Shown: positions 1 to 10,204 of the stretch, one piece after another
Numbering within the stretch: the stretch's first letter is position 1
How the letters are laid out: each line of letters starts with the position of its first letter
Program-made: the position numbers and the translations under genes
Notes under the pieces: generated by a model
Database searches by the model: none
Told to the model about the DNA's origin: nothing
What the model saw: only the letters and a program-made list of their open reading frames with translations
From: Cranoglanis bouderius
Taxonomy: Eukaryota > Chordata > Actinopteri > Siluriformes > Cranoglanididae
Direction of reading: 5' to 3'
DNA: 64,000 nt
Assembly (NCBI GenBank): GCA_023630585.1
Contig: CM042540.1
Span: 25,017,769 to 25,081,768, forward strand

Positions 1-2330
1 CCCTGCCATAAAACTCATTGGGGTCCCCCCCTGCCATAAAACACATGGTTTCATCTCCATTTGGTATCCTGGTCACTATACATTTCAAAGAGGGTCAAGG
101 GTTTAAGAGGATCTGCTTGGTAGAGAGAAAGAAAAAGCTTATAACATCGGAGCTTATAACATCAGAAGCTTATAACATCAGGGAGGCTTGTAACATCCGA
201 AGGGCCTTTTGCCATAGATGCTTTTACCGTCCTGCATCCGAGGTTCATGACGCTGACTGTAATCTTGTAAATTACTCTTGTCTCTATTTTATGTATCTTT
301 CAATTGTGATAGAAACCTCTGAGCTAACAAAATAATGGTCTGATAAAAAGCTACATGAAAGTCTCTGACGTAGGAACGTCATTTTAATGAAAGCTTCGCT
401 CGAAGCTGCTTAGGAGTAAATATCAGTAGAACACTGAGTGTTAATACTTCTAGCACTAACTAGAAGATTATTCTATTGGAGTCAGATAATCAATTAAATG
501 GAGTCAGATATTTAAAGCGTACATTAAAACACGCATTAACCTTCGCTGCACCTATTTCCGTCGTTGGTTATAGGAGAGCAGTGGGCTAAGTAATTAACTT
601 TATATATTTTAGCCCTACAGGACTAGTCTCTTTTGTTATTTTGCAGGTTATCATCTGGCATTCATCGTCTGGAAAGGAAAGCAGTTAAAAAGATAGAAAA
701 CACAATATTCAGGAGTATTTCTGTTTGCTGCCACAATTTAGGTGGTTGAGCAATTCATATTTGGCTGGCATAGCATTGTCTGTATGCATTAAAAATTTTC
801 CTTTTTTACTGGAACAGAAAAATATTTTGTAGTGTAAAAGGACCTAAATCCAGATGCCTTTGCTCGGTGCTTAATTTGTAAATCTGCAGGTTTCAGAGCA
901 ATAAGAGGGTAGTGATCCAACAAGTCAAGAGGCATGCGAAAGGTCCCGGTCCCCAAACTTACAGACACGTAAAAGTGCTTCTAGAATCTCACATAGCCAA
1001 CGATATTCAGTGCCAATAGGTAGGTCTGTGTAATTGCACAAACTTGTACAGCGATGTAACGAGCTTATAGCGGTGACTATTCTCAGTACAAAAAGAAACA
1101 TTTATGGATGGCACATTCTATCAATTTATGTGCCGTCACCTCAGTTAGCTACAAAACACATTTGCCCAAAGCACTTTGAAAACAAAGCTACATTTCATAC
1201 AGTAGGCCTTCTTATAATAAACTAACATTAACTGCACAACATAATCAAGAAATAAGCATCTTACCTAACACAAAATATTCCACAAAGCTGTCATGTCAGT
1301 GTCCTCCTCCTCTTCCCAGTGTCCCTTACGTATCCATGAGCACAAATGTCTCGGGATTGAACTTTGTAAGCGGCGGACCCACAATGTTCAAAAACATCAG
1401 AGATGGTGGGGATGAGAAGCGATTCACTCTGTCAGCTACAAATGAGGTTGATTTTGGACAAACCCTGCTCGTGCTCCAATGGAGATTGGTATGGTATTCA
1501 CAGAATCCATCAACAGCTTCAGTCCTTCTGGAACTTTTTGTATATTTGAGTCCCTGTACTCCCTAAAAGCCCGGATGACTGTACGTGGGCTTTTAACTCT
1601 ATTTAATTCTTGTCAGTCAGTCTCACTTTCAAAGCCATGTGCAGATTAACAACATTTAGCCTCATAAGTGCTTCTAAAAACCTTCCACCATCAGGCTATA
1701 GCATTATCACTGCTAGTCGTGGGAACGGTCACCAAACTGCTTCAAGTGACCTGCAGCCGCTCACTCCCTTGGACTCTTGCCTTTTTAGTATTTTGCTCTA
1801 TTTTCTCGCTATCATTGTTTGTGTTCTTAAAAAAAATGTTGTTAATGATAACTGCTTTCTTTTCACCATGACCCACTCTACAAAGCATGCTATGTGACTG
1901 TAGGCTTCGCTTCGCGACATCGAATTAAGGTGAACCTTTGAACTTGAAATGATTACATTATGTGAAAGAGGCTATTGATTGGCTGTTAGCAATATTTGAC
2001 CACCAGTAATATAAGTTTAGCCTTTTTTTTGTTGTTCTATTTTACTTTTGGTGAATTAAAAACTAAAACTATTTGTTTTTATAATATTGCTGCATGAGAT
2101 TTTAAACATCCAGCTGTAGAGGTGCCGGATCCACATAAAAAGGTTCTGTAACACAGGTGTGCTATATTTTGGAGGTGCACTGCCTTTGCTTCAAACAAAG
2201 CTTTTGTGATAAGTTTTACAGCAGAAAAAAGTTGCAAAATATAATGACTGAAACCTTTACGCTTGTCTCATTAATGAAAATGAAATGAAAGTATGGTCTC
2301 CTGCTCTTCCACTCGTATTTCACAGTTGTT
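1..2330. other. Unassigned intergenic DNA
   Basis: No gene is recognised here. The short open frames (for example 18-335, 1336-1566, 1610-1897) show no familiar motif and no splice-site pattern that would mark an exon. A short motif around ATAACATC recurs three times at about 140-180. The composition is AT-rich and resembles old repeat-derived DNA, but I cannot name a family. Confidence 0.5.
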
Positions 2331-2560
2331 TTTCACAATTGTATATGATGTCTTTGTATGCTATAGCATTACAATTTCCCTTCACTGGAAATAAGAAACC
2401 TAGCCCAAACATGTTCCCTTTCCAAGAGAATTCCACGTTACCTCACGCTTGACACTTTGGGAATGCCCCCTGGTGGAAACGTGTCTGAATACATGTGAAA
2501 TCACGCCAATCTGATTGGCCTGCCTCAGTCAGGTCACAAAGTAGAAACACGTCACGAAGA

Positions 2561-2570
2561 CTATATAAGG
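2561..2570 (+). promoter_or_regulatory. TATA-like box in DIRS left ITR
   Basis: CTATATAAGG lies inside the left inverted repeat of DIRS copy 1. The same box is at 13730-13739 in copy 2, and inverted forms lie in both right ITRs. Conservation between copies and position upstream of gag suggest the element's promoter (inference). Confidence 0.4.
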
Positions 2571-2959
2571 CACCCACAAACTACGTCATTCAACTTCTTT
2601 GTACTCTTTGTATACTGTCTGTCCTATTATTTGTCATGAGCAAAACTCTGAGCTCAGCTGGCTCTCTTCTCGGGTGAAGGGAGCTGGGCATCTGCACCTC
2701 ATCATTCGGGACCGGCCACAGTCGAGGCAGCCTGCTGGCTCAAATCATGGGGGTCCCAGATGAATCTGGAGGAAGAGCAAGAGATGGGTGAGTCGCTTTT
2801 GCTTGCTCTTTCCTCTGGTTCCGAGTCTCCAGTCCCAGCGGGAGCTTGCAGTGTGATTTCTCCCCTGGTACTGGTAAATCAGCCCACTGCCTCCACCTCT
2901 GAGGAGATGGAGGAGGAACTGTGTGACTCTCTGAATCCTATAAAAAGCTGCTAGAGGCT

Positions 2960-3486
2960 GTGACCAGGGCTGTGGAGAAGCTGAAAATAGAATGGCCAGC
3001 TGAGGAGGAGGTGCCTTGTGGTAGACTGGACCAGTGCTTCCTCACCAGTAGTAAAAAATCCTTCCCCCGCAAAAAGCTCCCCTTTCCCCCCCGAGCTCCA
3101 CACCGAGGTGTTGAGATCGAAGGGAAAACCATAATCCAGTGTTGTTTGGGTGGGGGAACATATGGTTATAGTGCACTGCCATGGATTGAAGAGATGCTTG
3201 TGGGCTATCTCTCTCCCGGCACAATAGCAAACTTAGAGGGGCCAGGCTTGTCTACGAAGCCATGCAAGGTATCATCACAGTGAGTGGGTAAGGCTTATGC
3301 AGCAGCAGGTCAGGCTTGTGGGGCTTTGCTGTGCTTGGCTAAGGCTGTGGTTCAAGCTTAACAAGCTGACCTGCTGAATAAGCTCGATAGTGACGAGGGT
3401 ATTGGTCCTGAGGCGTTTGTGGAGCTCCACTGAGCCACAGATTTGTCTCTCCGTACCATGAAGCAGATGGCCAGTGCCATCGGCTC
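2960..3486 (+). pseudogene. DIRS gag-like remnant
   Basis: An open stretch at 2960-3283 contains the block GYLSPGTIANLEGPGL followed by TKPCKV. The same block occurs in DIRS copy 2 (about 14040-14120) and in the gag of the 25914-30580 copy (AYLSPGS..LPTKPCRV). This three-way match identifies it as the DIRS ORF1 (gag-like) product, which packages element RNA. Homology continues in shifted frames to about 3486, where a Tc1 fragment interrupts it. It is frameshifted and stopped, so non-functional. Confidence 0.65.
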
Positions 3487-3487
3487 G

Positions 3488-4087
3488 AGGGTTTTTCACA
3501 ACCTGCGTTGTCAGAAATCCGGTTGCAGCCATCAATAGCTTCCTTTTTCTGCCCCGTCCAGGTAGAATAACCACTGTTCCCTTAACTTTGAACTTGCAAA
3601 CTAAGTGTGTCTCTAGAAACATTCAGTGCCTTCACTATCTTTTTGTATCCTGTTCCTTGTTTGTAAAGGGCGATGATCTCTTCACTTAACTTTTTGGACC
3701 ATTCATTTGACCTAGCCATATTTCTAACATGCAGTCAACAAGCCCCTAGCCAGTTCAGGTATTTCATGTGTTCCAGCTCAAGCACACCTGGTGCAACTAA
3801 TGGAGCCCTTGGTTAGTTGCATCAAGTGTGCTTAAGACAACACCTGTTTTGCATATTTGTGCTGTTGTGAGGGATTCTATTCAGGGGGTTGAATAATTCT
3901 GAGACTGGAGAAGTCATTATAAGTTGCATTTTCAGTTGAATTTGGGGAAACCACTTGAAGCATTTGTTGTTTTGAACTACTTCAAATGCTTTTGTTTGTT
4001 TTGTTCATTACAAACTGCTGAAAGTCTGTAAAATTTTGACAATAAATCTGATTTGCAATGGGGGTGGAATAATTTTGATTGCAACTG
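3488..4087 (-). mobile_element. Tc1 transposon 5' fragment inside DIRS copy 1
   Basis: On the minus strand this is the 5' end of a Tc1 element. The terminal inverted repeat ends at 4087 next to a TA dinucleotide (4088-4089). It is followed by a transposase N-terminus starting near 3717 and reading M-A-R-S-N-E-W. The last coding part matches the fragment at 30581-30770. The rest of the transposase and the other ITR are missing. DIRS sequence resumes immediately after the TA. Confidence 0.7.
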
Positions 4088-5080
4088 TAAACCGTGCTCT
4101 CTTACGTGCAGTTTCTGGATGTTTTATCCAGTTTGAACACTGTTATCTAAAAGTCGCTTTTTCCCCACATCGACAATCCCCACCCAACCCCTGAAGGGTT
4201 ACCAAATATTAGATGTCTTTCAACCTAGGTTGGGAGAATGTTTTCAGTATTAGAGCTTTATCCACAAGGAAGTGCACGCTCTATTACGTGTCTATTCTTT
4301 GTGGGATAAATATTGCCAGTAGAACCAGTAACTGAGGTGCTGGGACAGGGATGCATTCAAGTAGACTTAGGTGGTTACACTCAAGGGTGTGGCTTCCTCT
4401 GAGGTATTATCTGAGTGTATGCTGTAAGACAAGACATTCTATGTTTGTTCAAGAAGTGTTTTTGTGCGTATATACTTCACAGACATGTTTCAGTATGGCA
4501 TAGTGGGTATTCTCGTTCCCAAAGTGTCAAGTGTGACGCAATGTGGAGTTCCCTTGGAAAGGGAATGTCTGAGTTTCGTATGTAGCCCTGAGAAGGGAAC
4601 GAGGCATTGCGTCTCATTGGCCATACTTTGTCATGCCTGCAAATCGCTTCCTTCAAACAAATAGAAGCTGAATGACGTAGTTTGTGGGTGCCTTATATAG
4701 TCTTTGTGACTTGTTTCTACTTTGTCATTTGACTGAGGCAGGCCAATCAGATTGGCATGATTTCACATGTATTCAGACTCCATTTCTGCCTGGTGGTGTT
4801 CCTAAAGCATCAAGCATGACACAACATCTCGTTCTCTTCTCAGGGAATAGGGTTACATATGTAACCCAGACATTCCAGCATGACAATGCCCCTGTGCACA
4901 AAACGAGGTCCAAGACATGGCTTGCCAAGGTCTGCATGGAAGAACTCAAGTGGCCTATACAGAAGCCTGACCTCAACCCCACTGCACACCTTTGGGATGA
5001 ATTGGAAAGCTGACTAGGCCCCATGCCTTCTTGCCCGACATCAGTGCCTGACTTCAGCAATGCTCTTGTGACTGAATGGG

Positions 5081-5345
5081 TAAATTACTCCTAGGGTGGT
5101 TTCCTTCATAACTAGTGGGGTATTATTGTTTGCTTGTTTCCTTGCTAAATACCAATAGCAAAGTAAATGGGTATACAAGGCTCCTGCTGTGTCACACTTG
5201 CCCTTTGGCCAATCTTGTCTGCCAGAGGGGTTTCCATCAAAACTAGTGGAAGCTGTATATTAAGGTCATCACAGGGGTTCTTAACATGTCCTGATAGTGC
5301 ACCATGCCAGACAAGAGAAGACAGCACATAGTGCTGAAACTGTTC
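5081..5345. other. Unassigned spacer
   Basis: Short unassigned stretch between the Tc1-like fragment and the Kolobok-like element. No coding or repeat signature is recognised. Confidence 0.4.
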
Positions 5346-5568
5346 TTAAACGTGTCATATGATGCTTTTTAATGTTTTCCTTTTCTTTTAGTGTGTAATG
5401 TATGTTTGTGTATGTATAAGATCTGCAAAGCTACAAAGCTCATAGTCTTCCACAAAGGGATTTATTGTATCTAACAGAGAACACTGCTCCAGACCTGCCT
5501 AAAATGCCTCGATTGAAGTCCAGATATTACTTCCGCAAACGTCTACATCACTGTAATAACCTTTAAAG

Positions 5569-5852
5569 TCGGGCAAGGAGGAAGAATGCGGAGGCAGCCT
5601 TGATCCAACTCAGTCTCTTGTTTTATTTTCCCTTTTTCTTTTTTTCTCTCACTTCTGTGCTTTCATTTCTCTCATACACACACACACACACACATGCAGC
5701 TCTGTGCCAGTGTCTCTCTCTCTCTCTCTCTCTCTCGTAGTGTGTCTCTCCTTCCTTTATCTCCTTCTCCTCACTGCAAGACAGAACAATCATTAGTCTC
5801 ATTTCCTACAGGTGTGTAATCCTTACCACTCGCTTTCTCTGACTCCCCCCCC
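5569..5852 (-). repeat. Gypsy 3' LTR (with CA and TC microsatellites)
   Basis: This segment matches 7290-7507 over most of its length (ACAGGTGTGTAATCCTTACC is shared). It also contains a CA repeat near 5678-5694 and a TC repeat near 5713-5737. About 40 bases at the LTR start are missing, and the LTR is fused directly to RNase H sequence, so the normal polypurine tract is gone. Confidence 0.65.
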
Positions 5853-5856
5853 CCCA

Positions 5857-5981
5857 GATCTCGATCGTGCGTCGTCTCTCGCACAGAGAGCTTCTGACTC
5901 ACGTACAGCATGGGATCCTCCACCCCCTCCACCACCTGGGACAACACAGCCCCCAACTCTCTGTCTGACGCATCCGTCTGT
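5857..5981 (-). pseudogene. Gypsy RNase H fragment
   Basis: The minus-strand translation reads QTDASDRELGAVLSQ and then PMLYVSQKLSVRE, the start of a gypsy RNase H domain with its first catalytic Asp in T-D-A-S. The fragment ends where LTR sequence takes over, so the rest of the domain has been deleted. Confidence 0.65.
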
Positions 5982-6129
5982 AAAATAAAAGGGAGAGAGA
6001 AGTCAGGAGAATGTAGGAGGGGTCCACCGCACAGTGCAGATTTTACCTTAGTAAAATGCCTGTTGGCATGGCTCTGTCCACTGGACCAGATCTGGTGCTC
6101 CCTTTTTAGTGAGATCAGTCAGTGGGCTG

Positions 6130-6643
6130 GTGATGTCCGAATAATTGGAAAAGGCAATTGTCTCACCTCCTTTTTGGTCTTGGGTCTTGGGCAGGTCACA
6201 ATTGCTGCTGTCTTATCAATTTAGGGATGCACCTGCCCATGGCCCAAGTAGAAACCCAGATACCGTACTTCCACCTGTCCAATTGCACACTTCTTTGGGT
6301 TTGCTGTGAGTCCCACTCACCTCAGCGACTTCAGAACCGCTCTTAAGTGCTGAATGTGCCACTGCCAATCATTGCCGTGCATAATAATGTCATCTAAATA
6401 GGCAGCGGCATATGCAGCGTGTGGACAGAGTATTCTGTTCATGAGCCGCTGGAACATCACAGGGGCCCCGAACAACCAAAAAGGAACGGTCACAAATTGG
6501 TGTAAGCCAAACGAGGTGTTAAAGGCTGTTTTTTCCCGAGATATTGGAGTCAAGGGGATCTGCCAATATCCCTTTGTTAAATCCAGTGTCGAATAAAAGC
6601 AAGCCGCGCCTAACCGATCAAGCAGTTCGTCAATGCGAGGCAT
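6130..6643 (-). pseudogene. Gypsy reverse transcriptase fragment
   Basis: The open part 6317-6643 encodes an RT palm. It has YSTLDLTKGYWQIPL with the first catalytic Asp, then FGLHQF, GAPVMFQRLMN and the active-site box AYLDDII (YLDD). The connection continues, with stops, to about 6130 (GHGQV, TKKEVRQ). It is part of a gypsy pol and is the second copy of the family seen at 41740-42264. The N-terminal part of RT and the following tether are incomplete. Confidence 0.8.
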
Positions 6644-6724
6644 TGGATATGCATCAAATTAGACACCACGTTGACACAAAACCGGACCGTCCCATCGGCA
6701 CCAAAACCACAAATCATGTTTTTA

Positions 6725-6990
6725 AGTGAAAGTGACATGTGAAGGCCAATGTATGGTAACCCATACTTGGAATTTGTCTTCTGCATTTAACCCATCCAAG
6801 TTAGTGCACACACATTAGGAGTTGTGAGTAGTGAACACACCCGGAGCAGTGGGCAGCCATTTTTGCTGCAGCACCCAGGGAGCAGTTGAGGGTTAAGGGC
6901 CTTGCTCAAGTGCTCAACAGTGGCAGCGCTGGGATTTGAACTCACGACCTTCTAATTGGTAGCCCAACTCCTTAACCACCGAGCTACCAT
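6725..6990 (-). repeat. tRNA-derived SINE
   Basis: On the minus strand it starts at 6990 with an A-box-like TAGCTCGGTGGTTAAG and a B-box-like GAGTTCAAATCCC, spaced as in a Pol III promoter. A tRNA-unrelated body follows (…GCACTTGAGCAAGGCCC… and …CAAGTATGGGTTACC…). It interrupts the gypsy remnant between integrase and RT, so it inserted later. Confidence 0.75.
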
Positions 6991-6994
6991 CATC

Positions 6995-7252
6995 CTACCA
7001 GTGATACCTACGCTTTTTAATCAAATGCCCTACCAGCGTTTGATTAAAGCATTCCACAAGCCCATCCACCTGATGATGATGAATGGTGGTGCAAATTGAT
7101 TTAATCCCCAATAACTCGTACAGCTCGCGCAGGGTGCGTGACATAAATGACGTGCCCTGATCAGTCAGGATCTCTTTTGGGATCCCGACTTGGGAAATAA
7201 CACGGAAGAGCGCATCCACAACATTTCTAGCCGAGATATTGCAGAGAGGCAC
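6995..7252 (-). pseudogene. Gypsy integrase core fragment
   Basis: The minus-strand ORF contains VGIPKEILTDQGTSFMS, with a catalytic Asp of the DDE integrase core, and then HHHQVDGLVECFNQTL, with the Glu of the third catalytic position. The zinc-binding HHCC N-terminus and the C-terminus are missing. It is placed on the wrong side of RT for an intact gypsy pol. Confidence 0.75.
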
Positions 7253-7289
7253 TGCGTCCGGGTATCACGTTGCATAGTCCACTAACACT

Positions 7290-7507
7290 AACAACTCAGT
7301 CTCTTGTTTTAATTTCTCTCATATACACAAAAACGCAGCTCTATGCCGGTGTCCCTCTCTCTCTTGAGGCACGTGTCTCTCCTTCTTTTATCTCCTTCTC
7401 CTCACTGCAAGACAGAGCAATCATTAGTCTCATTTCCTACAGGTGTGTAATCCTTACCACTCGCTTTCTCTGGCTCCACCCTCCATTCACAAACCAGCGC
7501 TTGTCCA
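7290..7507 (-). repeat. Gypsy 5' LTR
   Basis: In minus orientation it starts TGGACAAGCGCTGG at 7507 and runs to about 7290. It is similar to 5569-5852 and more distantly to the LTR at 40491-40770 (TGCTCAAGCGCCGG start, then AAGCGAGTGGTAAGGA-like sequence). A purine-rich GAGA tract is shared by all three. Confidence 0.65.
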
Positions 7508-7608
7508 TGCCCCCACCTCCACAGTCACTATTTGAAATATTAGCATAATCCCGCCCAAAGGCAGGCACGAAGAAAGAAGGCAAGGCTTCAGTGAATTGTA
7601 TTGGTGGC

Positions 7609-7874
7609 ATGTCATGGAGATCTTGTGTGTTTCGATGCAAAAACAAATTTGGACTTCCGAAAACAGACAAAATTAGGAATAAGTGATTAACATTTTTTAT
7701 AATGCTGTTCCTGAGCAGTACAACCCAAAAGTTTGGTTGTGCATAGTGCATTTTACGGAGTACACCTTCCTGAACCTGGAAGAGTACAATGCAGGCTATA
7801 CACAAAGGCTACTCCTGAAAAATGGGGCAATTCCCACTTTGCTCGGACAATCTTGTGCTTCTGAATCAGAAACT
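7609..7874 (+). pseudogene. THAP-type zinc finger exon, degraded
   Basis: The translation starts MSWRSCVFRCKNKFG and then LPKTDKIRNK, the start of a THAP domain with its first Cys pair. After an in-frame TGA and a one-base shift it continues NAVPEQYNPKVWLCIVHF, the C-x2-H pair, and ends YTQRLLLKNGAIPTLL, the typical THAP C-terminal box. A GTAAGT splice donor follows at 7875. THAP domains are sequence-specific DNA-binding zinc fingers. Here it is probably the first coding exon of the surrounding Kolobok-like transposon. The stop (probably an original Trp codon) and the frameshift make it non-functional. Confidence 0.6.
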
Positions 7875-8620
7875 GTAAGTATGTTTGATTATTTTATGAA
7901 GTATCTGCTATTGACTGATCAAATGCAGAGTTTTCTGTTGTGGCCCAGGGCTCAGTTGTAGACCTCTGCTAACGTGCTAGCTAAAGTTATTGTGTTGAAG
8001 TAGTTTTGATATTCAACTGTGGGAATTTTTACCTATAAACGTGCAGACTAATGCATATTGTTTGTTGTTCTTATGATCTTCACAAGTGATCAAGTGCATA
8101 AAGTTCAGGATATAAAGCTGTTACAGTGAAGAAGACAAACTGTTATAACATCGTGTCTGAAAGGCAAGAGAGTTACAAAATAAAAAATTACCACTGTGAA
8201 ATGTTCTGCTCAAGTCATGCTTGCAAAGTTGTTTCCGATTGATCTGCTTGATCATCTGCATTTTCTCAGGCTCAGACTCAGGCTCGAACTGATATGGTAA
8301 AACCGATGACATTATTAAGTGTGTTGCTTAGAAGCTTAGAATTGCTTTAGCAGTTTTGGAAGCTGATGCTCACCATTATGGTAAGCGGTGTTACATTTCC
8401 GACACACGCTTGAGGTTTTTGGCCAATGGGTTAGCTGGCCAATCAGCGCACTCTGGGCTTTTCGGAAGGAGGGACTTGCAATAATGTACAGTATGTGAAA
8501 AATAATGTGTTCTTTGAACATTAAAACATGTTAACCTATACTATTACACCCAATAAACAAAATAATGAACTTTTAAAAACGTTTATAAAGTATCATATGA
8601 CCCCTTTAAGCGAGGATGAG

Positions 8621-8780
8621 TGTCACTTGTAGTATATGCAGTGAATGGTTCAGTCCGTGTATGTTCCTTTAATGGTGTGCAGTGAAAAAGCACAAGGCTG
8701 TTCAGTAAAGAGTCCATGCGTGAAGATAGTTCTGTGTACGTGTCTGTATGTTAACGTGCGAATAGATAAAGAACAAAACA
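8621..8780 (+). repeat. Gypsy 5' LTR
   Basis: It matches 12135-12249 (TTTAATGGTGT.CAGTGAAAAA, then GGCTGTTCAGTAAAGAGTCC). It ends AAAACA at 8780. The following TGATGTCAGAAGCGG would be the primer-binding site (inference). The left border is uncertain. Confidence 0.55.
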
Positions 8781-8930
8781 TGATGTCAGAAGCGGCCTTA
8801 TTTACAAATTAACACCGCACGCTTCAAATAAATAAATAAATAAATACGACGACAGATCACTGCTGTGTGAGTAATCGGTGCAGAAAGCATTGAGGCAGCT
8901 TGTCCAGGGCAAGCGCTACAAGCTAACAAG

Positions 8931-9720
8931 ATGGACATCATGCAATTGCTGCATCCACCATCACCGTTGTCTCTGACGGGAAACTTACGTAAGTGGGAAC
9001 AACGATTTAATTTATACCTGACTGCCTCTGCACTAGTGGATAAATCTGAGTTGAGAAAGATCGCTGTGCTACTACACTGCATAGGAGAAGAGGCTCTAGA
9101 CATCTATAACTCGCTTGAGATCAAGTATGCAGATCCACAAGAAAAAAAATTAGCAGAGGTCCTTGCGGCATTCCAGAAATACTGTGCACTGTGAAAGAAC
9201 GCTGTTTTTGAACGACATTAACTCTGGGCCCACACATTCTCTGAATATGCAGGTATTGACAAATTCATAACAGAGCTAAGAAACAAAGCACACACACATG
9301 TGAATTCGGTGACATGGGAGATCTCATGATACGAGACAAAATTGTATTCAGTATAACTAACACAGGGCTCCGTGAATGATTGCTGTCCATTTCTGATTTG
9401 ACACTCGCAAAAGCCACTGATATATGTAGAGCCAAAGAGGTCACTAAAGCACAAGCTACTGTAATGGCAGCATCAATAGAAACTGTGCATGCCATTACAA
9501 AGAAGGGGTCACAGACCGTTTTCAGAACAGCCAAACATGCAATGAGCAAACAAACTCCAAAGTTCGTACGAGGACGCACAAAGACTTGTGGCAAATGCGG
9601 ACACATCCGCATGCCCAGTGCCCTACTTATAATGAGGTATGCAAAACATGCAGCAAAAAGAACCTCTTTGAGACTGTGTGCAAGTCAAAGCTTAACATGG
9701 CCACACTTGACATAGATTCT
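8931..9720 (+). pseudogene. Gypsy gag remnant
   Basis: It starts MDIMQLLHPPSPLSLTGNLR and contains KWEQRFNLYL, typical of gypsy gag N-termini. A degenerate double zinc-knuckle region lies at about 9585-9695, read across two frames (CGKCG, HAQCPTYNEVCKTC). Gag would form the particle and bind RNA. A stop at about 9192 and later shifts inactivate it. Confidence 0.7.
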
Positions 9721-10191
9721 GAGCTATCAGAAGTAGACACACTTTTAGGGACTGTAGTTCAGCCGAAAAAGTGTGACACAGGCTGGCACACAAATCTGCA
9801 CATGGGTGGCACAGTTGTCAATTTCAAGCTCGATACAGGAGCTGAAGCGAATGTCCTTCCAATGAAAATCATCGATCAGCTGCAGATCCCTGTAGCTATG
9901 CAAAAAAGAGACACAGTGCTTGTATCTTATGGTGGTGCCTGCATCAAACCAGAAGGTGTTGTTAAGCTACACGTGCAGGCTAAAAATAAAACACCGGACA
10001 TGATGTTTTTTGTGACCACTGCATCAGACATAGCTCTTCTTGGGAGACAGGCATGTGTAGAGCTAGACCTCATAAGAAAAGTAGAGGCCCTCACACTATC
10101 AGCACCTACAACAAAGACTGAACTCCTTCATCGATATGCCTGTGTTTCAAGGTTTAGGCCAGTTTCCAGGATTGCATCATATTCACACTGA
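9586..10191 (+). pseudogene. Gypsy aspartic protease region
   Basis: An open frame of about 200 codons. The protease active site is in FKLDTGAEANVLPM (D-T-G), followed by a hydrophobic flap-like region and IALLGRQACVELDLI, which is typical of the retropepsin C-terminal part. It overlaps the zinc-knuckle end of gag and leads into RT. It is the best preserved part of this element, but upstream gag and downstream RT are broken. Confidence 0.75.
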
Positions 10192-10204
10192 CCCTAATGT
10201 TCCT

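Larger units (their letters stand above)
2414..4871 (+). mobile_element. DIRS-like YR retrotransposon remnant (copy 1)
   Basis: The ends are inverted repeats. A left block (about 2414-2600, with the motif CAATCTGATTGGCCTGCCTC and a TATA box) reappears reverse-complemented at about 4590-4870. An internal complementary region at about 4512-4590 repeats the extreme ends. This ITR plus ICR design is the hallmark of DIRS-type elements, which move by a tyrosine recombinase and make no target duplication. Only gag-like coding remains at 2960-3486. Reverse transcriptase, RNase H and recombinase are absent. A Tc1 fragment has landed inside it, and the whole copy sits inside another Tc1-like element. 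Confidence 0.75.
2335..5080 (+). mobile_element. Tc1-like DNA transposon fragment, split by a DIRS insertion
   Basis: A Tc1-like element is present in two pieces, about 2335-2412 and 4872-5080. The right piece encodes the second catalytic block of a DDE transposase: FQHDNAPVHKTRSK, then LKWPIQKPDLNPTAHLWDEL, with the usual P-D-L-N-P context of the third acidic residue. The left piece ends in the sequence that normally runs straight into FQHDNAP, so the 2.4 kb between them is an insertion. Neither terminal inverted repeat is visible, so the copy is truncated at both ends and cannot be active. Confidence 0.7.
5569..7507 (-). mobile_element. Ty3/gypsy retrotransposon remnant, internally rearranged
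   Basis: Two LTR-like segments (5569-5852 and 7290-7507, minus orientation) flank pieces of pol. The RT and RNase H pieces closely resemble the gypsy copy at 40491-42613 (shared FQRLMN, ILCPH, AYLDDII). The order is abnormal: read on the minus strand, integrase (7252-6995) comes before reverse transcriptase (6643-6317) and RNase H (about 5980-5857). Normal gypsy order is RT, RNase H, integrase. A SINE sits between integrase and RT. The locus is either a rearranged element or two overlapping truncated copies. Confidence 0.75.
5350..8605 (+). mobile_element. Kolobok-like DNA transposon (TTAA duplication, THAP domain), split by gypsy
   Basis: The left end (5350 on, ACGTGTCATATGATGC) and the reverse complement of the right end (to 8605, AGGGGTCATATGATAC) are similar terminal inverted repeats. 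Each is bordered outside by TTAA (5346-5349 and 8606-8609). Inside lies a degraded THAP-type zinc-finger sequence (7609-7874). TTAA duplications together with a THAP domain are known for the Kolobok superfamily; piggyBac shares the TTAA but not the THAP. No transposase catalytic core is seen, so the copy is non-autonomous. A gypsy remnant fills 5569-7507. Confidence 0.5.

Noticed and set aside
1336..1897. Host exon candidates
   Set aside because: The ORFs show no recognised domain and no convincing pair of splice sites; translation gives no match that I know.
4684..5013. 109-codon ORF as one protein
   Set aside because: Its first half is DIRS ITR sequence and its second half is Tc1 transposase; it is an accidental fusion across an insertion border.
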